This document shows, one piece after another, positions 27,791-36,365 of a DNA stretch of 64,000 nt. Position 1 is the stretch's first letter. Every line of letters begins with the position of its first letter. The notes beneath the pieces were generated by a model. That model made no database searches, had not been told where the DNA came from, and saw nothing but the letters and a program-made list of their open reading frames with translations. Position numbers and translations under genes: made by a program. This stretch comes from Lachnospiraceae bacterium (GTDB lineage Bacteria; Bacillota_A; Clostridia; Lachnospirales; Lachnospiraceae): the NCBI GenBank assembly GCA_017391465.1, contig JAFOYH010000062.1:1-64000 (forward strand). Direction: 5' to 3'.

Positions 27791-28630
27791 ATGAGTTATC
27801 GAATTGTTGGAGATAGTTGTACAGATTTAACTCCAGAGATGAAAAAAGAGGGGAATATAAACATTGTTTCATTGACTTTGAGTGTTGATGGTGTCGATTA
27901 TAGAGATGATGAAACATTTGATCAAAAAGCATTTATTCAAGCGGTTGCAGCCAGTGAAGAGGCACCAAAATCAAGTTGTCCATCTCCGGAAGAATACAAA
28001 ATTGCTTATGGAGAGAATAATGACACAGCCTATTGTGTGACATTATCTGCCAATTTGAGCGGTTCGTATAATAGTGCAGAACTGGGCAAATGTCTGATTC
28101 AGGAAGAATTTCCAGAAAAAAAAGTTCATGTATTTAATTCACGTTCAGCAGCTATTGGTCAGACATTGATTGCAATGAAGATAAAGGAAGTTGCAGATAC
28201 GGGTGCTCCTTTTGCGGAAGTTGTGGAGCAGGTGGAAGCTTTTATTGATCAGCAGGAAACGCTGTTTGTTCTTGATAATCTCGAGACACTTCGTAAAAAT
28301 GGTCGTTTATCAAATATGAAAGCTGCAGTGATCAATGTTTTAAATATTAGACCTGTTATGATGGCCACACCGGAAGGAACCATTGAACAGGCAATGATCG
28401 CACGTGGGAATAAAAAGGCTTTGAAGAAGATGTGTGAAGAAGTTGGAAATCGCGTGAGTGATTTTAGCAATCGAATTCTTGGAATTTCTCATTGTAATTG
28501 TCTTGAACGGGCATTGTATGTTAAAGCTGAGATCGAAAAGATGTATTCCTTTAAAAAAATTATTATTGCAGATACAGCTGGGGTAGCAACGATGTACGCC
28601 AATGATGGGGGGATTATTATTTCGTTTTAA
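27791..28630 (+). CDS. DegV family fatty-acid-binding protein
   Basis: 279 aa. The N-terminal SxxD motif GDSCTDL, the SLTLSVDGVDYRDD segment, SSCPSP, TLSANLSGSYNSA and LDNLETLRKNGRLS are DegV/FakB hallmarks. Members bind a fatty acid and can present it to the kinase FakA; no fakA is nearby. The start is ATG 27791, 4-5 nt after GGGAGGA; an in-frame ATG at 27776 overlaps that ribosome site. Monocistronic. Confidence 0.93.
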   Translation: MSYRIVGDSCTDLTPEMKKEGNINIVSLTLSVDGVDYRDDETFDQKAFIQAVAASEEAPKSSCPSPEEYKIAYGENNDTAYCVTLSANLSGSYNSAELGKCLIQEEFPEKKVHVFNSRSAAIGQTLIAMKIKEVADTGAPFAEVVEQVEAFIDQQETLFVLDNLETLRKNGRLSNMKAAVINVLNIRPVMMATPEGTIEQAMIARGNKKALKKMCEEVGNRVSDFSNRILGISHCNCLERALYVKAEIEKMYSFKKIIIADTAGVATMYANDGGIIISF

Positions 28631-28660
28631 GCTATTATTTAAAAATTATTTTGTAATCTG

Positions 28661-28690
28661 AAAGAAGTCTGTGTTCAGGCTTCTTTTTTT
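28661..28690 (+). terminator. Terminator of the DegV-family gene
   Basis: AAGAAG(T)CTG / CAG(G)CTTCTT with a 4-nt loop and a T7 tract. Confidence 0.85.
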
Positions 28691-28735
28691 GTATAAATAC
28701 AGGGATGGTCACACATAATAGTCTGGAGATTAGAA

Positions 28736-30817
28736 ATGGAGTGTGTCGGAGTGGAAAGATATAACCATGGAATAGATGTTTATGAAGAATCATGGGAACA
28801 ACTGACACGGGACAAATCATTTGAAGGTTATATGCCGGAAAAAGTATGCATTTCTTTATGTCAAATGGATGGGGTTATATGTCATCCTACAGTGAATATA
28901 GGAGATTATGTATATAGAGGACAGGTCATTGGTAAGCCGGATGACGAACGATTTGCCTGTGTTCATGCGAGTATATCCGGCTATATTGAGGAGATTTTTC
29001 AGTATCAGCGTGCACCTGGGATTTTTGAACCCATTTTACAAATTAGAAAAAGGCAGGAAAAAAACAGGGAATGGTATCCGTTTTCGTTGAACTATGATAA
29101 AGAAACCATTCAAAAAATGATGTATCAGATAGGAATACACAAAGACACGCTTTCTTTTGGAAAAAACTTGATTGTCAATGGGTTTGCAAACGAACCCTAT
29201 ATTACATCGGGATATCGTTTAATCATAGAAAGTCCTGGAAAAGTCATTATTGGGGCTATTTTATGGGCTATGGCAGCGGATTCAGAACAAATCTATTTGT
29301 GTATAAATGAAGATGCTCTGGATGCAGTTGTCAGATTAAAGCGCGCAGTTAAGAAATATGGTCACAATCTGGGAAATCGAAGGCCGATTTGGGTTGTACC
29401 AATGAAGCGAAGATATCCTAAGGGAAATGAACACATCATCAAATCTGTGGTGGCAGGTAGAGACAAATCGTCAGCAGTGGTTGTCACTGTTGCTGAAATG
29501 ACTGCATTATACGATGGGATATACGATGGCGAACCATGGACAAAGGTTGGAGTTACCCTTTCAGGAAAAGTGTCTAATCCTAAAAATTTGTGGGTACCCA
29601 TAGGGACAAATGTCAAAGAGCTGATTGATTATTGTGGAGGTATGCAGGAAGATGCTATGGTCATCAGTGGTGGACCATTCGGCGGAACAACCATCGATGC
29701 TTCAAGACATTGGATCCGAAGAGATACATCGGGAATTCTTGTCATGGATCTCAAAGATATTCCGGAGTCTGCCTGTGTTCATTGTGGAATGTGCAGGGAA
29801 GTTTGTCCTGAAAAACTTATGCCTGATCAGATTGAAAAAGAATATCTGGCAGGAAATGCCGATCTGGAATATTTACATGCAGATTATTGTATACGCTGTG
29901 GATTATGTTCTTACGTATGTCCTTCGGGACGGCGTTTGACAGAGTATGTAGGGCAGGTAAAAAAAGGACGTGTTCGCAAAAAAGGAGAGGAGAAAATAAT
30001 GAAAGGTTCCTATATCCATCTTCGTTCACAAATGAATGGATTAAAATCTCTGAAATCGTTGGAAATAAAAAGTCAGAGCGCACCGCATATTCACAGAAGG
30101 GGAACGATACAAGATGTGATGAGAAACAGTATTTATGGATTAATTCCATTGATTCTTGGTGTTCTTATTCAAAATCCGTCAAAAGCGTGGCACATTGTGT
30201 CTATGCTGTCCATCGGAGCCATTACTTGTGTGCTGACAGAATATTATTGGCAGGAAGTTCATGGCAGATATTCGACCTTGCGCGATGGATCGGCGGTATT
30301 TACAGGAATTTTGCTGGCTCTTTTATTTTCTGTGGAGACACCGCTTTGGAAAGTGATTGCAGCTTCTATTGTCGCCATACTGCTTGGAAAACAATGTTTT
30401 GGTGGAATTGGAAGTTCGCTAATTCATCCGGTTATTGTAGGTAAGATTTTTGTTCAGCCCTTCGAAGTTCCAATGATTGAACCTCTATGGTATTTGGCTG
30501 TGCTGGCATTTTTGTGGATGCTGATGAGCCGTATGGTGCCATGGATTTTTCCAATGGTTTATCTTTTAGTAGTAGGTATGATTCGGCAAACTTTACTGGA
30601 ATCGGCACTTGTCTATATTGTAGCAGCCTATTTTGTATGGAGTTACGAAACGATGGTGCCCACACGTCTGGGAAAATGGATGTATACATTGATATTGTCT
30701 GTATTCACAGTGTTGTTTGAACAGATTGGAATGGGTGTTTCCGGAATTTTTTTTGCTGTTGCATTTTCAAATTTGATTCTGCCCATCTTTAAAAATCGTT
30801 CCGTGAAAAGAGTTTGA
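28736..30817 (+). CDS. RnfC-RnfD-like fusion protein (ion-translocating electron transport, divergent)
   Basis: 693 aa in one frame. Residues 1-420 are RnfC-like: a barrel-sandwich segment (VNIGDYVYRGQVIG, VHASISGYIEEI), a nucleotide/FMN region (NGFANEPYITSGYRL, where RnfC has GAECEPY), an SLBB-like part, and two 4Fe-4S motifs, C347/C350/C353/C357 and C385/C388/C391/C395. Residues 422-693 are RnfD-like: SAPHIHRRGTIQDVM, DGSAVFTGILLALL, GGIGSSLIHPVIVGK and a C-terminal GVSGIFFAVAFSNLILP, with about eight membrane spans. The RnfD half is about 80 residues short and shows no S/TGAT flavinylation motif. No rnfG, E, A or B lies nearby. An in-frame ATG at 29999 follows AAGGAGAGG (29982-29990), so a free RnfD-like product is also possible. 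Confidence 0.82.
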   Translation: MECVGVERYNHGIDVYEESWEQLTRDKSFEGYMPEKVCISLCQMDGVICHPTVNIGDYVYRGQVIGKPDDERFACVHASISGYIEEIFQYQRAPGIFEPILQIRKRQEKNREWYPFSLNYDKETIQKMMYQIGIHKDTLSFGKNLIVNGFANEPYITSGYRLIIESPGKVIIGAILWAMAADSEQIYLCINEDALDAVVRLKRAVKKYGHNLGNRRPIWVVPMKRRYPKGNEHIIKSVVAGRDKSSAVVVTVAEMTALYDGIYDGEPWTKVGVTLSGKVSNPKNLWVPIGTNVKELIDYCGGMQEDAMVISGGPFGGTTIDASRHWIRRDTSGILVMDLKDIPESACVHCGMCREVCPEKLMPDQIEKEYLAGNADLEYLHADYCIRCGLCSYVCPSGRRLTEYVGQVKKGRVRKKGEEKIMKGSYIHLRSQMNGLKSLKSLEIKSQSAPHIHRRGTIQDVMRNSIYGLIPLILGVLIQNPSKAWHIVSMLSIGAITCVLTEYYWQEVHGRYSTLRDGSAVFTGILLALLFSVETPLWKVIAASIVAILLGKQCFGGIGSSLIHPVIVGKIFVQPFEVPMIEPLWYLAVLAFLWMLMSRMVPWIFPMVYLLVVGMIRQTLLESALVYIVAAYFVWSYETMVPTRLGKWMYTLILSVFTVLFEQIGMGVSGIFFAVAFSNLILPIFKNRSVKRV
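29982..30001 (+). promoter_or_regulatory. Internal ribosome-binding site and ATG at the RnfC/RnfD junction
   Basis: AAGGAGAGG (29982-29990) lies 8 nt before an in-frame ATG (29999-30001, residue 422), exactly where RnfD homology starts. It may be a relic of two genes or a working second start. Confidence 0.6.
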
Positions 30818-30823
30818 AATAAC

Positions 30824-30852
30824 TTGCCTTTTTGAAATCGACCCCCTATAAT
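30824..30852 (+). promoter_or_regulatory. Promoter of the TPR protein-hflX operon
   Basis: TTGCCT (30824-30829), 17-nt spacer, TATAAT (30847-30852). Confidence 0.75.
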
Positions 30853-30878
30853 AATAATGATATATAGTGGAGGTTACT

Positions 30879-32345
30879 ATGGATAAAAAACAGAGGATTG
30901 GAAAAATATCAGAATCGTCCGATAGAGAAGAAAGACGTATGAAAAAAACAGTAAGAAGATCTGGACATTCTTCCGATGCTTCCCGAAACGTTCGAAGAAC
31001 GAATGTAAAAGGAAAGCGTGTGAGATCTTCAGGGCATAAGCGTACAGATATAAACAGGGGACAGCGTTCTTCAAGTATAGAATCCGTGCGTACGACATCC
31101 AAAAAACATATAGAAGAAAAAAATTCACAGGTTCGTCGCAAAAGAAGAAGACGTCGAAGGGAACGCCATATTTTTGCACGTCTGATTCAGTTGGCATTGA
31201 TCCTGGCTTTAATAGGTATTCTGATTTTTGTTATATCGAATTTTGGAGAAGCAAATAAATTAAACAGTAAAGGCTTAGAAGCCTATGAAAGTGCAGATTA
31301 TGAGATGGCAAACAGCTATTTCACAAAAGCCATCGAGAAGGATGGAACGAATTATGAATATTATTTGAATAAAGGCATGGCACTTTCCGAATTAAAGATG
31401 TATAAAGATGCGTTGACGGCGTTTGATGAGGCTCTTGAACATGCGGATAATAATTCTGAAACTCAGATGGTTTGGCGTGCAAGAGGCATATCTTTACTTT
31501 ATCAGGGAAGTTATGATGAAGCTTTGGAAGCATTTGAAACAGCTTTGAATGGCAAAGAGAGTCGATATTCAGATACGGATATTGATATTTTGTATTATAA
31601 GGCTGAAACTTTAGATAAAGCGGGACGTTTTGTGGATGCGGTTCTTGTTTATTCGAAGATAGTTGATTCTAACGCTTCGGCGGATGCTTATATGCTGCGT
31701 GGAATGGAATATGTCAAAGTTGGCGACTATCCAAGTGCAGAGTCGGATTTAAGAACAGCGATTAAAAAAGATAAGAAGAATTATGATATATATCTTGCTT
31801 TATATCATGCGCTGACGTCACAGAAAAAGCATGATGATGCAGCCGCTGTGTTGGAAGAAGCCTTAAAATTAGGTGGCAATAAAGGCGAAGCACTTGTAAA
31901 TCAGGGGAAGATTTACATGAAACTGGGTGAAATCTCCAAGGCAGAAGAAAAGCTTTTAAAAGCATTAGACAAAGGTGAGATCAGTGCAAATCTGGCACTT
32001 GCCCAGATTCAGATGGAAAAGACACCAGCCGATTATACCGCTGCAGTTAATTATTTTGAAACCTATTTGACATCCGTTACAAATGATGCAGAAGCATATA
32101 ATATGTATGGCCTTTGTCTTGTAGAGATGGAAGAGTATGAAAAGGCAGAAGAGGCCTTTACAAAAGGTGTCGCTTTGAATGATCGACTGATGGATCGTTC
32201 AATATCCAAAAATCAGATTTCTGCAGCGGAGCATGCAGGACATTGGGCAAATGCATTAGAATATATAGAAGTTTATTTACAGAAATACTCGGACGACGAA
32301 ACTGCAATAAAAGAGAAAGAATTTATTCAGACACGTATCCGATAG
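30879..32345 (+). CDS. TPR membrane protein with a long Arg/Lys-rich cytoplasmic tail
   Basis: 488 aa. The start is ATG 30879, 5 nt after TGGAGG; a GTG at 30867 overlaps that site. Residues 1-100 are low-complexity and very basic (Arg-rich run at about 86-97), followed by one membrane span (about 101-121, LIQLALILALIGILIFVIS). Residues 125-488 are tandem TPR units (for example AYESADYEMANSYFTKAIE, MYKDALTAFDEALEHAD). The positive tail should stay in the cytoplasm, so the TPR domain is predicted outside. Partner and function are unknown. hflX follows after 10 nt. Confidence 0.82.
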   Translation: MDKKQRIGKISESSDREERRMKKTVRRSGHSSDASRNVRRTNVKGKRVRSSGHKRTDINRGQRSSSIESVRTTSKKHIEEKNSQVRRKRRRRRRERHIFARLIQLALILALIGILIFVISNFGEANKLNSKGLEAYESADYEMANSYFTKAIEKDGTNYEYYLNKGMALSELKMYKDALTAFDEALEHADNNSETQMVWRARGISLLYQGSYDEALEAFETALNGKESRYSDTDIDILYYKAETLDKAGRFVDAVLVYSKIVDSNASADAYMLRGMEYVKVGDYPSAESDLRTAIKKDKKNYDIYLALYHALTSQKKHDDAAAVLEEALKLGGNKGEALVNQGKIYMKLGEISKAEEKLLKALDKGEISANLALAQIQMEKTPADYTAAVNYFETYLTSVTNDAEAYNMYGLCLVEMEEYEKAEEAFTKGVALNDRLMDRSISKNQISAAEHAGHWANALEYIEVYLQKYSDDETAIKEKEFIQTRIR

Positions 32346-32355
32346 AAGAGGGAAT

Positions 32356-33612
32356 ATGGCAGAAGTATTTGAAACAAAACAGATGACAGAACGGGTAATT
32401 CTTGTTGGAGTATCCTATCAGGATAACGATGATACAGAACAGTCTCTGGAAGAACTCGGTGAATTAGCTTCAACAGCAGGTGCTGTATCCGTCGGTCGTA
32501 TGATTCAGAACAGAGAAGCACCTCATCCGGGAACTTATCTTGGAAAAGGTAAAATTGAAGAATTAAAGCAGTTGATATGGGAACTGGATGCAACTGGGGT
32601 TATTTGCGATGATGAATTATCACCTGCACAGTTGGCAAATCTGGAAGATTTGCTCGAAACAAAAGTAATGGATCGAACATTGATTATTTTAGACATATTT
32701 GCCCAGCGTGCGTCGACACGTGAAGGTAAGATTCAGGTTGAACTTGCTCAGCTGCGTTATCGTGCGACTCGCTTAACAGGGCTTGGACGATCCTTGTCAC
32801 GTCTGGGTGGTGGTATTGGTACAAGAGGTCCGGGTGAAAAGAAACTGGAAGTGGATCGTCGTTTAATTAAAGACCGTATTTCTCAGTTGAAACAGGAACT
32901 TGAGACAGTAAAACGACATCGAGAAGTTGCCAGACAGCAGCGCAGTAAGAATCCAATACCCGTTGCAGCTATTGTGGGTTATACGAATGCTGGAAAATCC
33001 ACCCTTTTGAATCAATTAACAGGTGCAAATGTATTGGAAGAAGACAAGCTCTTCGCCACATTGGATCCAACAACCCGTAATCTGAAACTGGCTAGTGGTC
33101 AGGAAGTTTTATTGACAGATACGGTTGGGTTTATTCGTAAATTACCGCATCATTTGATTCAGGCATTTCGAAGCACTTTGGAGGAAGCCAAATATGCTGA
33201 TTTGATTTTGCATGTGGTTGATGCTTCGAATCCACAGATGGATGTGCATATGCATGTTGTTTATGACACATTGAATCAATTGGAAGTTGGTGATAAACCG
33301 GTCATTACACTGTTTAATAAGATTGATCGAATGGAAGACGAACAGGGAATGTATCTGAAAGATTTTCGTGCAGAAGAGACCTTAGCTGTGTCTGCAAAGT
33401 ATCAAAAAGGTCTTGAAGAAGTCAAAGATGCGATGGAAGAAATCTTCAGAAAGAGTAAGGTTCTTATTGAACGTGTTTTTGACTATACACATGCTGGAGA
33501 TATTGCGGTGATTCGTAAGTATGGACAGCTTCTGGAAGAAGAATATCGTGCAGATGGTATTTTTGTTCGAGCTTATGTTCCGAAAGATGTTTATGCACAG
33601 TTGGATTTTTGA
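32356..33612 (+). CDS. hflX: GTPase HflX
   Basis: 418 aa ribosome-associated GTPase. The N-terminal HflX domain has HPGTYLGKGKIEEL and DDELSPAQLANLE, then LGGGIGTRGPGEKKLEVDRR. The G domain shows G1 GYTNAGKST (about 208-216), G3 DTVGFI and G4 NKID. In relatives it rescues or splits stalled ribosomes under stress. It follows the TPR gene by 10 nt, with GGGAAT as a weak ribosome site, and is closed by a terminator. Confidence 0.97.
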   Translation: MAEVFETKQMTERVILVGVSYQDNDDTEQSLEELGELASTAGAVSVGRMIQNREAPHPGTYLGKGKIEELKQLIWELDATGVICDDELSPAQLANLEDLLETKVMDRTLIILDIFAQRASTREGKIQVELAQLRYRATRLTGLGRSLSRLGGGIGTRGPGEKKLEVDRRLIKDRISQLKQELETVKRHREVARQQRSKNPIPVAAIVGYTNAGKSTLLNQLTGANVLEEDKLFATLDPTTRNLKLASGQEVLLTDTVGFIRKLPHHLIQAFRSTLEEAKYADLILHVVDASNPQMDVHMHVVYDTLNQLEVGDKPVITLFNKIDRMEDEQGMYLKDFRAEETLAVSAKYQKGLEEVKDAMEEIFRKSKVLIERVFDYTHAGDIAVIRKYGQLLEEEYRADGIFVRAYVPKDVYAQLDF

Positions 33613-33616
33613 GTAT

Positions 33617-33667
33617 AAAAAAACTTATTCCTTTAGAAAAAATTTCTTAAGGAATAAGTTTTTATTT
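33617..33667. terminator. Bidirectional terminator between hflX and the RelA/SpoT-like gene
   Basis: AAACTTATTCCTT (about 33620-33633) pairs with AAGGAATAAGTTT (about 33649-33661), with A and T tracts on the two flanks; it serves both convergent genes. Confidence 0.9.
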
Positions 33668-34744
33668 TTAACTTTTTTGATTAAAGACTTCAAAAATAGA
33701 ATGGTTATTATTTTTGAAAGTTTCAAATATGACATCTTCGAGCATATCGTCATCTGTAGATTCCATACCGGAGATAAGATTTCGTATGACTGGAATAAAT
33801 GTAAACCACATAATACTACTATATAAGTTGATTGAAACATTATCGTGATAAATGCGGTCACACATTTCAATTCCAACACGTTCTACCGTTTTCTGGAAGC
33901 GCTGAATATCTGCATCTAGTTCATGGATATATTGATAGCCATACATGGTCAGTTTCGTTGGCAACTTCTGATAGCTGATAAATCCGGGATCTTTGATAAT
34001 ATTATAGCCGTATTCGTGGGCAATTTTTTGCACTAAAGAATTTAGAAATTGGTTATTATTCACGTAGGCAATTAAAGATTCTTTGTTAATATCTGTTTTC
34101 ATGATTTTTTCTACTTTGTCAAAACTTTTGTTATACAAAGCAATGTCGTATCGGATGTTTTCAAATTCCTCATCAAGGATTTCTAATGTGGCAGCAAGAC
34201 GATAGAGTTTTCGTTTAACGCTTGTCGGTGGTTCGTAATGGGATTTATAGCCCAGACCGTGTTCAACTTCTGCCCATGCATGTTGAAGTACTGTACGAAC
34301 CTGAATTTCAAAACGAATATCCTGATACTTTTGATATTCGACGAGTTGACAGCGGCTGTCTGTAAACTTGACAACCAGGTGAAGTGAATTATAGCCAAAT
34401 TCAATACGGTTTTTTAATTCTTTCTTACGTTTATCAACAATTTCACAGATTTCAAATGTGTTTTCCAGAAGACTTAAAATCGTATCTACGTCGTTTTCAA
34501 AAAGGGCAATAATACGAACACCTAAAATATCTGTGATTTCATCTAGATGATTATATTTATTCTTATACATAACTTTATTACGTGTTGCTTCTTCAGACTT
34601 GATTCGAAGTGCCATGTTTGAAATCTTTATATGATTGACTTCGAGCAGTGTATGAATAATATCTTCCACGTCATGGGAAAGTTTGTGATACATATCAATA
34701 TTCTGATAGTATTCCGACATAATTGTCGCTAATTGATTGTTCAT
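33668..34744 (-). CDS. RelA/SpoT-domain GTP pyrophosphokinase-like protein with extra C-terminal domain
   Basis: 358 aa. The synthetase (nucleotidyltransferase) domain spans about 20-200: DILGVRI (Asp72), FGYNSLHLVV (117-126), EIQVRTVLQHAWAEVEHGLGYK (146-167 in two parts). It has no HD hydrolase, TGS or ACT domain, so it is a small alarmone synthetase type, but it carries about 150 extra C-terminal residues of unknown function. It probably makes (p)ppGpp; a toxic SAS variant cannot be excluded by eye. ATG 34744 is chosen because GGAG lies 7 nt upstream; ATG 34750 is only 1 nt from it. Single gene. Confidence 0.85.
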   Translation of the reverse strand: MNNQLATIMSEYYQNIDMYHKLSHDVEDIIHTLLEVNHIKISNMALRIKSEEATRNKVMYKNKYNHLDEITDILGVRIIALFENDVDTILSLLENTFEICEIVDKRKKELKNRIEFGYNSLHLVVKFTDSRCQLVEYQKYQDIRFEIQVRTVLQHAWAEVEHGLGYKSHYEPPTSVKRKLYRLAATLEILDEEFENIRYDIALYNKSFDKVEKIMKTDINKESLIAYVNNNQFLNSLVQKIAHEYGYNIIKDPGFISYQKLPTKLTMYGYQYIHELDADIQRFQKTVERVGIEMCDRIYHDNVSINLYSSIMWFTFIPVIRNLISGMESTDDDMLEDVIFETFKNNNHSIFEVFNQKS

Positions 34745-34849
34745 GAGCATACTCCATTCTATAGATTATACGTTGGCATACTTATAAGTTATTTTAACAT
34801 ATATTGATTGGGTTGGCTAATAGAAAAATAGTAAAGAAAATTATAAGGT

Positions 34850-34879
34850 TTGACGAATGTATAATCATTGTACTATAAT
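34850..34879 (+). promoter_or_regulatory. Promoter of thyA-dfrA
   Basis: TTGACG (34850-34855), 18-nt spacer, TATAAT (34874-34879). Confidence 0.75.
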
Positions 34880-34908
34880 AAAAACAGTATGCATTAAGGG
34901 GGATATAT

Positions 34909-35739
34909 ATGAGTTACGCAGACAAATTATTTATAGATATGTGTAAAGACATTTTAGAAAACGGATATAGTACTGAAGGAGAAAAGGTTCGTCCAAAATG
35001 GGAAGATGGCAGTTATGCCTATACCATTAAACGTTTTGGAGTGGTTAACCGTTATGATCTTCAAAAAGAATTTCCGGCACTTACCCTTCGCAAAACATTT
35101 TTTAAGAGTGCTGTCGATGAGATGCTTTGGATCTGGCAGAAAAAATCCAATAATGTGAATGATTTAAACAGCCATATCTGGGATGAATGGGCGGATAAAG
35201 ACGGTTCTATCGGTAAAGCTTATGGCTATCAGCTTGGTGTCAAACATCAATATAAAGAAGGCTTAATGGATCAGGTGGATCGTGTATTGTTCGACCTTAA
35301 GGAGAATCCATACAGCCGTCGTATTATGACAAATATCTATGTTCATGAAGATCTCCACGAGATGAATCTGTACCCATGTGCGTATAGCATGACATTTAAT
35401 GTGACGGATGACCGTTTAAATGCTGTATTAAATCAGCGTTCTCAGGATGTCCTTGCTGCAAACAACTGGAATGTGGTTCAGTATGCAGTGCTTCTCCATA
35501 TGATCGCACAGGTTAGCGGACTTAAAGCGGGTGAGCTGGTTCATGTGATTGCAGATGCACATATCTATGATCGTCATATTCCGATGATTAAAGAATTGAT
35601 TTCCAGAGAGCCGCTTCCGGCACCAAAATTCTGGATTAACCCTGAAATTAAGAATTTCTATGATTTTACAGTGGATGATGTTAAACTGATTGATTATCAG
35701 GCAGGTCCTCAGATTAAAAATATTCCAATTGCAGTGTGA
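34909..35739 (+). CDS. thyA: Thymidylate synthase (ThyA type)
   Basis: 276 aa, close to the family length. It converts dUMP to dTMP with methylene-tetrahydrofolate, leaving dihydrofolate. The catalytic Cys is in LYPCAYSMTFNV, where most ThyA have PPCH, so the residue after Cys is Ala instead of His. Other family features are NPYSRRIM, QRSQDVLAANNWNV and HVIADAHIYDRHI. AAGGGGG precedes the ATG. dfrA follows after 46 nt, which recycles the dihydrofolate product. Confidence 0.95.
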   Translation: MSYADKLFIDMCKDILENGYSTEGEKVRPKWEDGSYAYTIKRFGVVNRYDLQKEFPALTLRKTFFKSAVDEMLWIWQKKSNNVNDLNSHIWDEWADKDGSIGKAYGYQLGVKHQYKEGLMDQVDRVLFDLKENPYSRRIMTNIYVHEDLHEMNLYPCAYSMTFNVTDDRLNAVLNQRSQDVLAANNWNVVQYAVLLHMIAQVSGLKAGELVHVIADAHIYDRHIPMIKELISREPLPAPKFWINPEIKNFYDFTVDDVKLIDYQAGPQIKNIPIAV

Positions 35740-35785
35740 TTGGATATTTCGATGGTTTTTGCTTGGAATTTAGGAGGAAATATCA

Positions 35786-36304
35786 ATGAACATTATTGTA
35801 GCAGTAGATAAAAACTGGGCCATTGGTTATCAGAATAAATTATTAAACAGTATTCCGGAAGATATGAAATTTTTCCGTGAAACAACAACGGGGAAAGTGG
35901 TTGTTATGGGAAGAAAAACTTTGGAAAGCTTTCCTAATGGACGTCCGCTTAAAAATCGTGTCAACATTGTGATCACGAATCAAAAGGATTATGAAGTTCC
36001 GGGAGCTGTTGTGCTTCACAGTGTGGAAGAGGCTTTGGAATATGTGAAACAGTATAATAGTGACGATGTTTATGTCATTGGTGGAGCAAGTATCTATGAG
36101 CAGATGCTTCCTTACTGTGATGTGGCGCATGTAACAGTTATGGATTATGCATATCAGGCAGATACATGGTTCCCAAATTTGGATCAGATGGATGATTTTG
36201 TCGTTGCAGCAGATAGTGAAGAAAAGACCTATTTTGATCTGGAATATTGTTTTAAGATGTATGTTCGCAAGTCAAAATTAAAAGAAATTGTTGATTTTAT
36301 GTAA
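35786..36304 (+). CDS. dfrA: Dihydrofolate reductase
   Basis: 172 aa. It reduces dihydrofolate to tetrahydrofolate with NADPH. Motifs: VDKNWAIGYQNKLLNSIPEDMKFF in two pieces (the substrate-binding acidic residue is Glu in IPEDM), VVMGRKTLESFP and VYVIGGASIYEQ for NADPH binding. It follows thyA with TAGGAGG as ribosome site, forming a functional pair. Confidence 0.97.
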   Translation: MNIIVAVDKNWAIGYQNKLLNSIPEDMKFFRETTTGKVVVMGRKTLESFPNGRPLKNRVNIVITNQKDYEVPGAVVLHSVEEALEYVKQYNSDDVYVIGGASIYEQMLPYCDVAHVTVMDYAYQADTWFPNLDQMDDFVVAADSEEKTYFDLEYCFKMYVRKSKLKEIVDFM

Positions 36305-36319
36305 TAATGAGCATATAAT
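36291..36319 (+). promoter_or_regulatory. Promoter of ilvE
   Basis: TTGATT (36291-36296) at the dfrA end, 17-nt spacer, TATAAT (36314-36319). Confidence 0.6.
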
Positions 36320-36365
36320 TGGGTTCAATGACATGATTTATTTACAACGATGGGAGGAAATTTCT

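Noticed and set aside
28736..30817. Frameshift or assembly error as the cause of the RnfC-RnfD fusion
   Set aside because: The frame runs cleanly through the junction with no stop, and the linker is Lys/Arg-rich coding sequence; only loss of a stop codon would be needed. Kept as a real fusion with a caveat.
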